Assembly: GCA_011503125.2 (NCBI GenBank)
Contig: WWBZ02000062.1
Location: forward strand, 2,170,001 to 2,234,000
Direction: 5' to 3'
Length of the DNA stretch: 64,000 bases
Source of the DNA: Botryosphaeria dothidea
Taxonomy: Eukaryota > Ascomycota > Dothideomycetes > Botryosphaeriales > Botryosphaeriaceae
The translations under genes and the position numbers were made by a program. The stretch's first letter is position 1. Every line of letters starts with the position of its first letter. Positions 44,814 through 55,708 of the stretch are shown piece by piece. Below the pieces are notes generated by a model, which was not told the DNA's origin, did no database searches, and worked only from the letters and a program-made list of their open reading frames with translations.

Positions 44814-45034
44814 AAAGTGAAGCGTAATGTGAATACCCAGGGGGAGACAGAAACGTTTGTGGGTGTTTGTATGATGCTACGCCGGAGTTGCTGATAAAAG
44901 TTTCCTCTTCGCTCGAAAATATCCAGATGCAGCCAAAGTCACGAGTGTTTCAGACTAGAAGAATGGACATTTAAAAATTATAGATTATTCAATACTGATA
45001 AGCTTGTGCATCCAGCTCGTCAAACTTCCCATGC

Positions 45035-45463
45035 TTACTGGCCCTGGCAAACCTCCTTGGAAACCTTGGCGGCCTCTGGGAATTTGTTAGTGACCGTTGA
45101 CTTGGGTTTGGCTTGAGTGGATGTGAATGAACTTACTCATGACGTCGTCGTTGTTGCAGGAGTCGAAGACGCACTGAGCAGCCTTGGAGGACAGCTCATC
45201 GGCCTTGTCACACTTGCACTTCAGGTCGTTGGCGTCGCAGCCGACCTGGGGAGCCGCCTTGGCAATGCAGGGTTGCTGGCGGAAAGAAAAAGTTAGCGGA
45301 GATGATCGAAGATATAAATTGGCATCGAAGCAGAAGGGGATGGTGGTTTGGAGGGTGAAGCTTCGAGAACTTGACGTACAGCACAGGCAGGAATGTCATC
45401 CTGGGTAGCGGCAGCGGCAGCGGAGACCATGACGGCCATAGCGATAGCGGAGATGACCTTCAT
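45035..45463 (-). CDS. Small secreted CFEM-domain protein
   Basis: Fungal extracellular eight-cysteine protein; relatives bind haem, sit in the cell wall or act as effectors. Three exons (45463-45380, 45275-45137, 45075-45035) give 87 aa. A signal peptide is obvious (MKVISAIAMAVMVSAAAAAT). Eight Cys at 27, 31, 41, 48, 50, 63, 68 and 84 fit the CFEM spacing, with Asp45 in the DLKCKC box at the position used for haem-iron binding in characterised members. There is no C-terminal hydrophobic tail, so no GPI anchor: it should be released. The two introns (104 and 61 bp) lie at phases 0 and 1. It is the last confident gene before the gene-poor block. Confidence 0.92.
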
Positions 45464-48400
45464 TCTGACGGTTGTGGGGTTGTGGGGTTTTGGTGGTTGT
45501 TGTAGAAGCGAGTGATCTGAGGCTGAGTTGATGATGATTGATAGTAGAGCGGATTTCAACGCTTTTTTATATCTGACCGGTATCCCATAGGGCTGACCGT
45601 TGAACCACAGTATAGGGAGGGGTGTATAGCGGGGTACATGGTAGGTGCGAAAGGTACGTGTGTTCTGGAAATAATCATCCGCACTCTTGTCTCCACAACT
45701 GACTCCACAATGGGTGGTTTTCGGAAGTGAGGTCTGAGCGGGCCGGACCGGTAGTGGAATCAAGACGCGTAGGCAGACTAGGCGGCGGGAGATGGAGAGC
45801 TTAGTTTGCCTTTTCTATGATGTTGGCATCTTTGTTGAGATACCTGACGGGTACCAATAATTCGTTGCTCCGGCTTTGGCCTTGGAAAATCCTGGTGTCT
45901 GGTACGGATACGACCTCCAGAAAACTGCTACTTGGAAAGGCGGTAGGGGTCTCTAGTCAACAACCTCCTTGAGCTCTTCTATCCCCGTGAAGCTGAAACA
46001 AAGCAAATCACAAAGTTGGAGCGCCTGATGCTGATAGTCGTCTTCTTTGTCGAATCCGTAAAAGGGTTGCGTTGACCGCTTATGACGCGTAGAGCGGGCC
46101 GATGGCGCCCGGATTGGAAGTTGGCAGAATACTTCTCGAAGCTTTTGTGCAAAAATAGGAGAAAGCTCCGCTATTCCGTCCGTGGGCGAGAAACCAGGGG
46201 TATTCCAACCGGTGGGTTACGCAAGGTAGGCGTGTGGGGCTCAAAAGCTTATTCCGAGAGGCGTTGAATGTTACGAATTGGGTTATCGATTGGCGCTGCA
46301 CGCCTGGTTCATGATTCGTGCATCGGATCAACAGTGAGTCCATTCGTTGTTCTGGGACCAGAAACCTGATTTGCAGCGGAGAGATGCCGATGGAGGTTTC
46401 CGTAAGAATGGCGGTGATGATGGACACCCTTCCGGTTGAGTCGGTATGTGCTTCAAAATGAATGTTGGTCGTGGTAAAAATCTTGTTACCCATTCCGGCA
46501 TAGTGTTGGTAGCTGGTGGGGATGTTCCCTTCGAACCCAGCCGTTTATTTACCATGATTGACAGTTCGACAGAACAATTTGGGATAATAAACATTGGCTT
46601 CGTGGAGCATGACGCGCGTCTTGGATCTGGTTTCCTGGTTTCTTTGGGTTCTCTGCGAGGCCAGGGGGCTTGGTTCTTGATTCGATGAATTTTGAGCCAA
46701 CCCGATCACGCACGCCCCTTTCAAGGAGTCCTCCACTTCTCTGTAACCACGCTCAGGTTGGCCGAGCGCCTCAAAACCTAATGAACCGACTCCAATCATT
46801 CCTCTGGAAGAGGATCTCGAGTTCCATATCTGTTTTCTCGTGACGTTCGACACAATGAGGTTCAAGACTACATCCAATGCAGCCCTCGACATGATTTTCT
46901 AACCAGAATCTGGGTAGATTAGATGATGGATACACTAAAATTCAGCTGAAAAGTCAGTGAGTTGAGAGAGGAGTCTTTCTGGCTCAGAATTGAGTCCGAT
47001 TGAACGTAGGTCGAGGTTGACCAATGTAACCGCGCCTCTGCTGGTAGCACGTAACATTGTGATGATATCCCAACTTCTAGATCATCGTGAAATCTGGGAC
47101 CATCATGAACGGAGGCTCTCTCCTGCGGATTGAAGACGGCGAAGCCAAAACGAAGAATTTCTCGCGCGGATCAGGATATTCTCTTTCCTGCATAATGAAA
47201 ACGACAGGAACGTATGCCACACAGCTTCTTGGCCCAGCCTAATTTGCTACACTCAAGGTAGAAAGTAGACATGCATCAGCCGATACCACCGAAAACCGTC
47301 TCTCGAGCAGGGGCGCATCCTGAGGAGTGACCATACAATCGACTGATGGAGCGAGGACGCACACTTGAGTTCAATGATGGAGATGGGATCCAGCATCCAA
47401 ACCAGCAGGCCAAGTCTTCAATTCGAGGAGCAAAAAAGCCACCGCTGGTCAGTAGGTCGGACTCCTCTGCCGGTACGTCGTGAGCCTCGATGCGTCCTAG
47501 ATTAGTTCCGGTGCGGAAATGACTAGCGGCCGTGTGCATCACCTAGCCGGTCTTGGTGGTGGACTCTGACATGCGCGTGTAATCGTCCAATGCGTCCGGA
47601 GACAACGAAAGTGTGAGTTGGGTATTTGGCGGTTGTGGAAATAAGGTTGTGCGGTTATGTGACGTTGTTGCTCTCTTTGGAAGGCACATTTCTTGGCAAC
47701 CACAACCTCGGTGGCGGAGACGCAACAGGGACATAGCAAAGATGTTGGTGAGGTCGTAGATATATTCCGCGGAAGCTGGGCCGCTTCGTAAGATCCTCTC
47801 CGAAAAGATGGGATGTGATGGATGTCAAGTATTCCTGAGTACTGATCCAATTCCGCTCACGTGATTTGTCGTCCGTGGCCGTCTTGAAACCTAGCAACAG
47901 CGGCTCTTCCATGATTCTCCGAAAAGTGAAAGGGCTTCTCGAGAACCTCTGGTGGATTTGTTCCGAATCAAATGTTGTGGTGTTGATCAGGCGGGGGCTC
48001 CCATCCCGATCCCCTCCGAGTTGGCGCCGACAGGAGGGTTTCTCAAAACCAAAAGCATCGCACCGAGTATGAAAGATAGACCATGTTTCCGACAGCTTTC
48101 ATCAAAGGTTTCTCTCCATGCGACGAGTGTACTTGTGATCCGGGTGGCTGGTTGGGGCTCCCCAACCAGCCACCAGCCTAAGGGAACAATATACACTGAG
48201 CTATTACTGACCAAATTCCTTCCGACCCACCGGAAGGAACTGGAATCCTAGTAGGAGGTGTAATGAATTCCCTGAACAAGGTTGGACATGGAAGTCTGTT
48301 GTTGCTGTTACCACAAATCGAAGTTGGCCGACGCGGATGCTCTGTGTGGCAAAGGACTTCATTGCGGCACGAAAGCTGTTGATTGGTGGAGTCAGTGGCA

Positions 48401-48720
48401 TCAGTGCGGCTTTTGAGCAGAATATCCTAGTGTTTTTGGATGGTCTTCCATGAATGGACAACCCCGCATCACCAATCAAAATGCACCGAGAAGATTTTTC
48501 AGCTTTCCCCAGCCTACAAAAGCAAATTCTGGGCGCCCTTTTCCTTTCGTGATAAAGGGAAACCCCGGAAGGTATCGTCCTCCATCGCAATGTACCAAGT
48601 ACCCACCCGCCAGCCCCTTTTCGTCCTCAAAAGGTTTCTTATTTCATCAAACAAAACAAGAGCGGAACCAGAGCAAAAAGAAAGTTCCTAAAGCCTCTGA
48701 GAGACTCAAATGCGAACATT
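45464..48720. other. Gene-poor block, left part
   Basis: About 3.3 kb with no gene I can support. On the minus strand between 46892 and 46080 three overlapping frames of 88-137 codons contain coding-like stretches, such as GFEGNIPTSYQHYAGMGNKI continuing to SIGISPLQIRFLVPE, but they are broken by stops and no family is recognised. Frames on the minus strand at 47540-47912 and 48204-48590 look similar in quality. These are best read as relics. Confidence 0.45.
48143..48174. repeat. Perfect 15-bp inverted repeat with 2-nt spacer
   Basis: The arm GGTGGCTGGTTGGGG is followed by CT and then by its exact reverse complement. The structure would form a very stable hairpin or cruciform. It is not in a gene, and no T-tract follows, so it does not look like a terminator. 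Confidence 0.85.
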
Positions 48721-48853
48721 TGGCAGTGCTGGGAATCGAACCCAGGTCGGAACGGGTTTGTAGCGAGGTCCTCAGAGGACCAGGACAATTCTAGATTATC
48801 TAGAAGTTGGGATATCACCACAACGTTACGTGCTACCACTACACCACACCACC
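48721..48853 (-). tRNA. tRNA-His (anticodon GUG) with a 62-nt intron
   Basis: Read on the minus strand from 48853. The acceptor stem is GGTGGTG/CACTGCC, with two G-U pairs and discriminator A. The D stem is GTGT/GCAC with loop AGTGGTA, and the T arm is CTGGG-TTCGATT-CCCAG. The anticodon stem is TAACG/CGTTC around TTGTGG-C, anticodon GUG. The intron (48817-48756) follows position 37 and contains two consecutive inverted repeats, at 48789-48805 and 48767-48781. Pair 27-43 is a U-C mismatch and the variable loop has 4 nt, so slight decay is possible. G-1 is not encoded, as expected for eukaryotes. Confidence 0.8.
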
Positions 48854-51800
48854 GTGATGCTGTTGTTGAATTCCGAGGCGGTTTGGTAAATTATATATCA
48901 AATAAAAATTGTTTTGGTGGTTGGTGAAGGGCCCAGCGCGGAACTTGATATCACGACTCTACCGATGATTTTCAGGGAAAATTGAGTTACAGAAACGTTT
49001 TCAGCACCTCAAACTTGTGGGGATGGTACTCAGGGGCCTTGTAAATGTTGATTTGTAGTGTAAATTTTATATGTGGTGGTGGAAAAGGGGGGGACTCCAG
49101 GTCTCCGCTACAAAGTGATACTGACAAATCCAATTATAGTAGAATTATCCGAGGCTCCTCCTGTACATTCTCAGATGATTCAGATATCATTTTGGCTATG
49201 TAATCCTGCTCCGCATCAAGTGGTTGTGGTAAGGGGCCGTCGCGTGAGCGTTGCATCGACGCCGCCAAGCAAAACACTTCAACGAATCAGCTCAACCAAG
49301 CATCCCCCACGCTGCAACTTTCAAAGACACAAGAAATGTTTTCGTTTTGAGACAATTTCTTCCTCTGGGCCTTCTTTTTTTCTTGTGGCACACCTGTCCT
49401 CCGAATTGTATTGTGGTGATATGTACGGAGTCCGCGACATTTCCGCATATTGGTGCCTCTGTGCCGACATGGAATCCTTCTGTCAACGAATTGGTGCGAA
49501 CTTAATATATCTTCATGATAAGTTGATTGAGAGTGACATGCAAGTGTATATGGAGTATGAATCTTGGCGAATAAGTGTAACACGGCAGATGCGGAACCAC
49601 TCAAGGCCAGTTCCTTTTGCCTAAGCCAGGACATGATACCCCTCAAGATTTCGACCAAAGCCTTGGCCCTTTAATTGGATTTCCAATACTGGAAGGGATT
49701 TAAAGAGAACTTCCAGATTGTGAGTCCGGCCTGTAGGGACAATGATTCGTAGATTGCTCCTCCAAACAAAATCAACATCGCCAGCAAGCAGGCTCAAATC
49801 GCAGCATTACTGAAGTGTTCGAATTCAAATACTAGATATACATCGTCTCTCCACAACCTTCCACCAACAACATGATTTTTTTTCATGTCGGAGGGTCGAG
49901 ACCGACTCTAGTCCACTGAGTAGTGATCGAAGGAACTATCGCGTATTGGGAGAACGCTCTTCCCACGTCATGTAACGCTACTCCGCTCAAGTTTCTGTGG
50001 TCACATTAGATATATAATCCTCTAGCTCTATAGTCTTTTCCAATAAATATCACCAAGGAGTTTTTTTTCGGCTCCGAGTCATAAGGGCACCAGGCATAAC
50101 CGTCTGACGGGTCGGACACTACCCTGACCTGAGGTACTGCAGCCAACCGTTTACCCCAAATCCCAAGATCATCCCAAGACTGCCGTGAGGAGTTGAAGCA
50201 TTCGTCCGGACGTGAGTGTCGCATGTTTCTGGTGAAAAGGCTATCCGGATGAATGCTTCGACTCCCAATCTCAGTTTTGATATAATACCTGTCTATTTCA
50301 TGGAAAGGACTTCCATGTGGTGGTAGCCTTTCACTGCAGATTGCGACACTAATTGCCGGTGAATACTCTGGTTGTTCTTCAAGGTTCCCTTGCTCCAAAG
50401 CACCTCCTCTTGGGCGTGTGTTGCCCAGCATTTAATCATATGTCAGTCAAACCGTCCACGACCTTTCGCCCGGATTTTTCCAACGTCATTCCTGATATGG
50501 AATTCCATATGCGTCGGCACCGCACTTTACACACCATCCTCTTGTGACACGGATCAAACCCTGCCAGACCAACAATAACCTTAAATAATCTTCAGCGGAC
50601 CTGATCTCTTCTAATAATCCCGTGTCTTTCGATGAAGGAATTTCTCTGATAGACACATGTAATGAGACTCGATGCTGCTACAGAGAGGTCGCACAAAGTG
50701 CGAGAGTCTACGTACAAGCGAGAGCTATAAAGTTGCGAAGTACGTGACGTCACCGCGTGCACGCGCGTCTGATGCCTACACGTCATCACGTGCACTGCCT
50801 CAACACCACTTCTTCGTTCAGCCGTTACAACACACACCCCACCTCAGTAAAGCTTATCGGAATTTTCAAAACCCTAGGTGCCAAATGGCGTACTTTTTCA
50901 TGGCCGGCTATTTGTCTCCCAGATAATAAGCTCTGTTCTATATGTTCCGCGGCTTGTGACGAAATTCCGCCAGCCTGGTAGCGCGCCTGATACAGCGGGT
51001 AAACGCGCTAGCTACAATCGTAGAGTCACTTACTAGGATGGTACAGCCAGAGTAGAGGGCTTGAGCCAGGTCGGTCACCCCAAGATGCTGTAGTCCAAGA
51101 TGGTCTGAAGAAAATATTGAACTTCCAGGTCTGGGCTGTTCCGGATGCAAGCAGGAAGTGGAACTGGTACGAGTAGGTGAAAGAGCCGGATAAGGAGCTC
51201 AGAAGGAGACGACAAGAAGGAGAATAAATGGAGAAATCTTGCGGTTGGTAGACATTGCACATGCCTAAAGGGAATCGGGGATTTAATCTCTTGTTGAAAT
51301 TTTACTTTGTAGTGGTTGATGAACGTCGCTACAAAATTTTATGGCTGATATGTGTAACGAGCGGGCCTCTACCTCTAAGGATCCAAACACCAAAGAGGGA
51401 GAAAACCTGTCGAGGGGGTTTCCTTGAGTGGGTACAAGAAGAGGTGCGCGAGGGACGAGTAGATGACTGAAGACTGAGCACTGTGTGCGAAGGCCTTGTT
51501 ACTAACAATTGGTGCTGAATTGTTATTGAAGTTGACCACGAAGGTCAAAGCTATCTAAGGAGTGTGGTTTATATACACGTAGGAGAGTATCTACAATCTG
51601 TGTGCTCAGTAGTCGCATTGTGCTCAAATGTTATTCCTTCTGAGCCTGGTGGAGCATCTGAGCGGGAGCGCTCAAAGGGCTTGTCCGCTCATTTGTCTTG
51701 GCGAATGAGCGGGTGGGTCCAACTGATCGTGGTGGTCACGTGACCTCGGATCCTTAGGACTCCGACTTCTATCGTCCCCAGCGGGGCTGATCCCCAACTT

Positions 51801-52413
51801 CCTCAACCTGTGGAGGCTGCGTCGTAACAATATGACAAAGTTCATCGCAAAAGTACTATTTAATTCTAGAAACACGTTTCGAGTGCTGGTGGCATATAAA
51901 GATCATCCAAATTTAGAATAGTTAGCCCAAGCATATAAGGGTTTGTCGCACTTAAAAATCTCTCAATTTGAAACTGTGATCATATATTAGAAGCCGAATT
52001 GAGGGCTGAATCCGCCAAGTTTATATAAGTTACTCGTGGTTTGGCTGGAAACCGAACACCTGAATATACCATTTTTCCAAACAAATACTTATAGTAGCAC
52101 AATCCGGATTTGTAGCATCTCGAAGATTGCTAGGGCAAATTTGGTTGTACATGTACGGAGGACACTAGGACTGGGTTGAGTACGAAGCGAGCCGTCTATA
52201 TAATAAGAGAACACGGCACGAAGACTTTCGAAATTCCCAACGACGGATTATCAGTCTTTCCAAAGTTTGCAAACGCGATCTTTAGACCAAGAAGCTGTTA
52301 GGTTGTTGTTGGGGGGTTTGGCGTGAATTGACAATGCACTCTTTAATTTTTTACTATATATACATAATTTGTTGAACCGTTATTCATCGGTCGACTATTA
52401 GTCAACTCAGAAT
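48854..52413. other. Gene-poor block, middle part
   Basis: About 3.6 kb, visibly A+T-rich, without a supported gene. A + strand frame at 49073-49624 (183 codons) has no recognisable domain. A minus-strand frame at 50006-50431 is crossed by the MITE copy and its part downstream of it (DLGIWGKRLAAVPQ...) may be a relic. Minus-strand sequence near 51010-51270 has a good donor (GTAAGT at 51031) but no clear gene model. Confidence 0.45.
50188..50266. mobile_element. MITE-like palindromic element, copy 3 (best preserved)
   Basis: 79 bp with terminal inverted repeats of about 23 bp: left GTTGAAGCATTCGTCCGGA, right TCCGGATGAATGCTTCGACT. The interior is about 33 bp and has no coding capacity. Its length and interior match copy 2 at 32249-32327. 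A target-site duplication is not obvious. Confidence 0.75.
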
Positions 52414-52531
52414 GCGTTGGTGGTTTAGTGGTAAAATTCATCGTTGCCACGTAATTGGACACCTTCTGGGTTTACCCGAAGATCCAACCGCAATCTTCGA
52501 TGAGCCCCGGGTTCGATTCCCGGCCGACGCA
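52414..52531 (+). tRNA. tRNA-Gly (anticodon GCC) with a 47-nt intron
   Basis: A complete cloverleaf. The acceptor stem is GCGTTGG/CCGACGC with discriminator A, and the D stem is GTTT/AAAT with loop AGTGGTA. The anticodon stem is CATCG/CGATG around TTGCCA-T, anticodon GCC. The T arm is CCGGG-TTCGATT-CCCGG. The intron (52450-52496) follows position 37 and contains a GGGT-TT-ACCC hairpin extended by TTC/GAA. A CTTTTT terminator follows at once (52533-52538). Confidence 0.93.
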
Positions 52532-52991
52532 TCTTTTTGCCCCTAGAGTGTTCATTTTGCCACTTGGGAATTTGATCTTTTACAGTCGAGATGGATTGGA
52601 AGACATGTAGGGTTCCTCGAATGTTGCTGGCGAGTGCTGGGAAATGGGAAGTAAGGGGCTATGAGCAACATGAGAAGTCAAGAAGCATGAAGAATGTGCG
52701 GGCTTCAGTTGTTCCGACGTTGAAACAGACCATGGTTGTGAATGGGAAGATGCCATCGAACATATTACTAATGCCGAAGACAGAGGAGGAAGCTTCACGA
52801 ATAATCAAAGCATGGGTGCCGGAAAACTGTCGATAAGCTTCAAAGTCACCCGAGGGAACATTTAAATTGTAGCTTCAAGCATAATAACGGGTCTGAAGTC
52901 TAAGCAAACGGCCACCAACATCTTACAAAGACGGGTGGTCGCATCAAAGCCTACTAGCCATGGTTGCTGGCAGTTGTGTCGTGTTTTTCTT

Positions 52992-53011
52992 GTAAAATTC
53001 ATCGCTGCCAC
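52992..53011 (+). pseudogene. Fragment of the tRNA-Gly gene (D-loop to anticodon)
   Basis: GTAAAATTCATCGCTGCCAC matches the tRNA-Gly segment at 52431-52450 (GTAAAATTCATCGTTGCCAC) with one mismatch, in the same orientation about 0.56 kb downstream. The acceptor, D and T arms are missing, so it is a relic of a duplication. Confidence 0.6.
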
Positions 53012-53937
53012 AAGCATCCACGACATCACGTGTATGAACATTAATTACCTCAACCAAAAGATCACCGTCAGAATTTCAAATTTGGGCACAAGGCGGTGAG
53101 CACTCCGTCCCAAGGAAAGGACGAGAGGCAACTATCGCAAAAGAAAAGTTCCTTCCAACCCGCCACATCCAAAATTTGATTCCTGGCGTCCGGGCGTTCA
53201 GACCGGTGAGTTGCCCTCGCTCCATCGAACAGTGGAGACAGGCGGTGCGGCAATTAATGGGTCCCGTAAGCTTTGGAGAAGCTCGAAGAACTTCACGGTT
53301 CTGGAACAATCCTCTTTCTTCAAACCTTTTCCTTTCTTCTCACTTTGTTAACCGGTGGAGATGGAGACGGGGCCGTCCAAGAAAGTGCTCACGCCGTTGC
53401 TCATATGGAAGGTTAGCCGAGCCCAACACCCGGTGGCGGCGAGCACATTCGTGCAGGCGGGAGCCAAAAACTCCGCCGACGCAGGAGGCCTGAAGTGGTG
53501 TCGTCATTGCAGTGGAATTCCGGGGTTTGGAAGGCACATTTGACACATGCCCCCCCCGCCCCTTTTTTTTTTCTCGAGTGATGCCAGTTGGTTGAGTAAA
53601 ATCCCGCCAAAGGACTTTGAAGAACTCGCTGGTACAGGCGCGTGGCAGATCTAGAGGTTCCATTCTGATGAAATGAATTTACATTGTCTGTCTGTTTCTA
53701 CACCGCACATTATCACCTCAAAGAGCGACTCCTCACCAGAACTGTTGCTTCAAAATACGCTTTGACGACCTATGACCATGACGCCACAATACTCGTCTTT
53801 GTCTTTGAAACTTCGTCAAGTAGATGAGAAGCTTACCGAAGAACACTCCTCCGCACTCATTTTATTGTTATCAGCAATGCACCTTGAGGAGCATATGAGC
53901 TGTTAACGGACGGGCTTACTGATGCATTCGTAATTAT

Positions 53938-54191
53938 TCAAATTGATGCACTCAAATATACTGCTTCCCAGACAGATATCCCTTTCCTCGAGGGGTCGAG
54001 ATCCAGATCCGAACTAGCGTCAGCCTTGGGAATGAAGGGGCTGTGGATCTCATCACTGGTGCCAGAGTTCTCATAGACGCCCACGCAGCGGACAACTGCC
54101 GCGAAAATTGCGGAGAGCAGGACGGCCTTACCTATGGTTAGTAATTGAATGAGAATATGTCCAATCCTCTACCCAAGCTCTCGAAACGCAT
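53938..54191 (-). CDS. Candidate small secreted protein
   Basis: A two-exon model (54191-54173 and 54131-53938) gives 70 aa. The 41-bp intron has a GT donor, an exact TACTAAC branch site and CATAG acceptor, which is strong for a fungal intron although the length is near the minimum. The N-terminus has a basic start and a hydrophobic core (KAVLLSAIFAAVVRCVGVY), like a signal peptide; the remaining ~45 residues are polar and acidic (SGTSDEIHSPF, DASSDLDLD) with no further Cys. I do not recognise a family. It may be an orphan secreted protein of the gene-poor block, or a relic of a larger gene whose other exons are lost. Confidence 0.35.
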
Positions 54192-55708
54192 AATGATAGA
54201 TTATGTTGCGAGATATGGAAAAGGGAACTTGAGAATTGGAGTCTTTAGACAGTTGCTGTCAGTACGTGAACCCCATCTCTATAGCTGAATTCATAACATA
54301 AACCATTCTTTTTCGAAGAGATCATATGCATTGGAACGAGACAGAGCGTCGTGTTGGATGTAGCGAAGAATAGGGAAGAAGGATTCCCTTTGTGGTCCAA
54401 AAAGTTGATAGAAGTCCCTGACAACTCTACAGGATTTCAGACTCTCATGTTTGAATGAGTATTTTGAGAGGGTTAAAGCCTCCAGATCTTACTGAAAATT
54501 TTCGTTTGAGGGTTTTGATTAATGTTCCATGGCCAGCAACATTGCCTTGCGTCCCTTCCAACCAAGGCAGACAGACCATGACCGTGAACCAGGCCTCGCC
54601 ACAGCTTTCTTAGATTTGATGAGATCCCTATTGGTAACACGTGACTGCAGGAGCCTCCGCTTGCACACTTCTGTTACCCTCACATGCAGCAAACTATTAC
54701 TGTTCAGCTCAACCACGGATTGCCTAAAACATTCAGATTCTGTACTGCCAGAAAATAATCTGTTGTACCAATTACGTCAGATTTCAGGCACCCGCGTGTG
54801 ACAATGCTCGGGAGGCATCCGGAACGCACGGCGAAATGAGCAGGATGGAACGCGGCGGGGAAATTCAGAAGGAGACGGAGGGCGCGGAGGCAGAGATACA
54901 TAGGAGCCACAGCCCACTAACAAGCTTTGGCCAAAGGCGGTTCGTCGGAGGCGGATGGACATCACAGCACAGGCAGGATGACCTTGAAGACAGGGCGGCA
55001 TACTTGGGCTCTTATCAGTGCTCCCGGAGGCTGAATCAGAACCGCGCAGTGTAAACTCAATCGCGAAACACGGGCTCTGCGCTTGTCATGGCGGAGGGCG
55101 ATCGAGGAGCGTTGAGCGACGATCTTCAGCGATGAGGGGGAGGGACAATGACAAGTGGAGCTCTCATCTCCACGCGCGGGGAGTGCTGTCGGGACCCTGG
55201 CAAGTGCCCGTGGCTGCCGGCTCTAGCGCGCGCGAGCAACGCGGCCGCGACCCTTGAATGCTTGCATGCACTCACTCCCGCTCTCCCGTCACCAAGCTCC
55301 GCCGCCCGGGAGAGCACTTGGCATTTGTGATGCTGCCGCAGAAATGATCTGAGAGCGGATAAGGCGGAACCTGCGCAAACTTAGACGAGAATAGAATACG
55401 ATGGATGATGGGATGCGCCTCAGACAAGCCCCTGGTCGCTGCGCTTACGACTTGACTGACGTTGGCCTCAGCCAAGCACTGCGCAACCTACATCAATCCC
55501 AGATACGCTGCTCGCTGCAGCCGCAATTCTATCAGAAGCTTCCCCCCAGTCACCTCTCACTCTCAGCACCAGTGAATGTGAAGTAGCACGCTCTGACAAA
55601 CGCGCCCGTCGAGAAAGCCCAACGCAGCAACTCCCACACGCGACCCTCTTCACATGCTCGTGCCTGTTGTCCACGTACCTGCGTCTCAGCTGTAGATCCG
55701 TCAGCGCC

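Larger units (their letters stand above)
52532..55708. other. Gene-poor block, right part
   Basis: About 3.2 kb. Apart from a tRNA fragment (52992-53011) and a candidate small secreted protein (53938-54191), nothing is supported. An 81-codon frame at 52591-52836 and others near 53076-53660 have no recognisable features. The last kilobase becomes GC-richer again and contains the promoter of the sugar transporter gene. Confidence 0.45.

Noticed and set aside
46518..46545. TTCGAA-containing segment resembling a tRNA T-arm on the minus strand
   Set aside because: The putative stem sides (CTGGG and GGAAC) do not pair, and no acceptor or anticodon stems can be drawn.
49073..49624. 183-codon + strand frame in the gene-poor block
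   Set aside because: No domain, no homologous feel, overlaps an equally long minus-strand frame, and starts in low-complexity sequence; not enough to call a gene.
50938..51262. Minus-strand frames with a hydrophobic start (MSTNRKISPFILLLVVSF)
   Set aside because: The signal-like start hits a stop after 18 codons and no in-frame splice rescues it convincingly.
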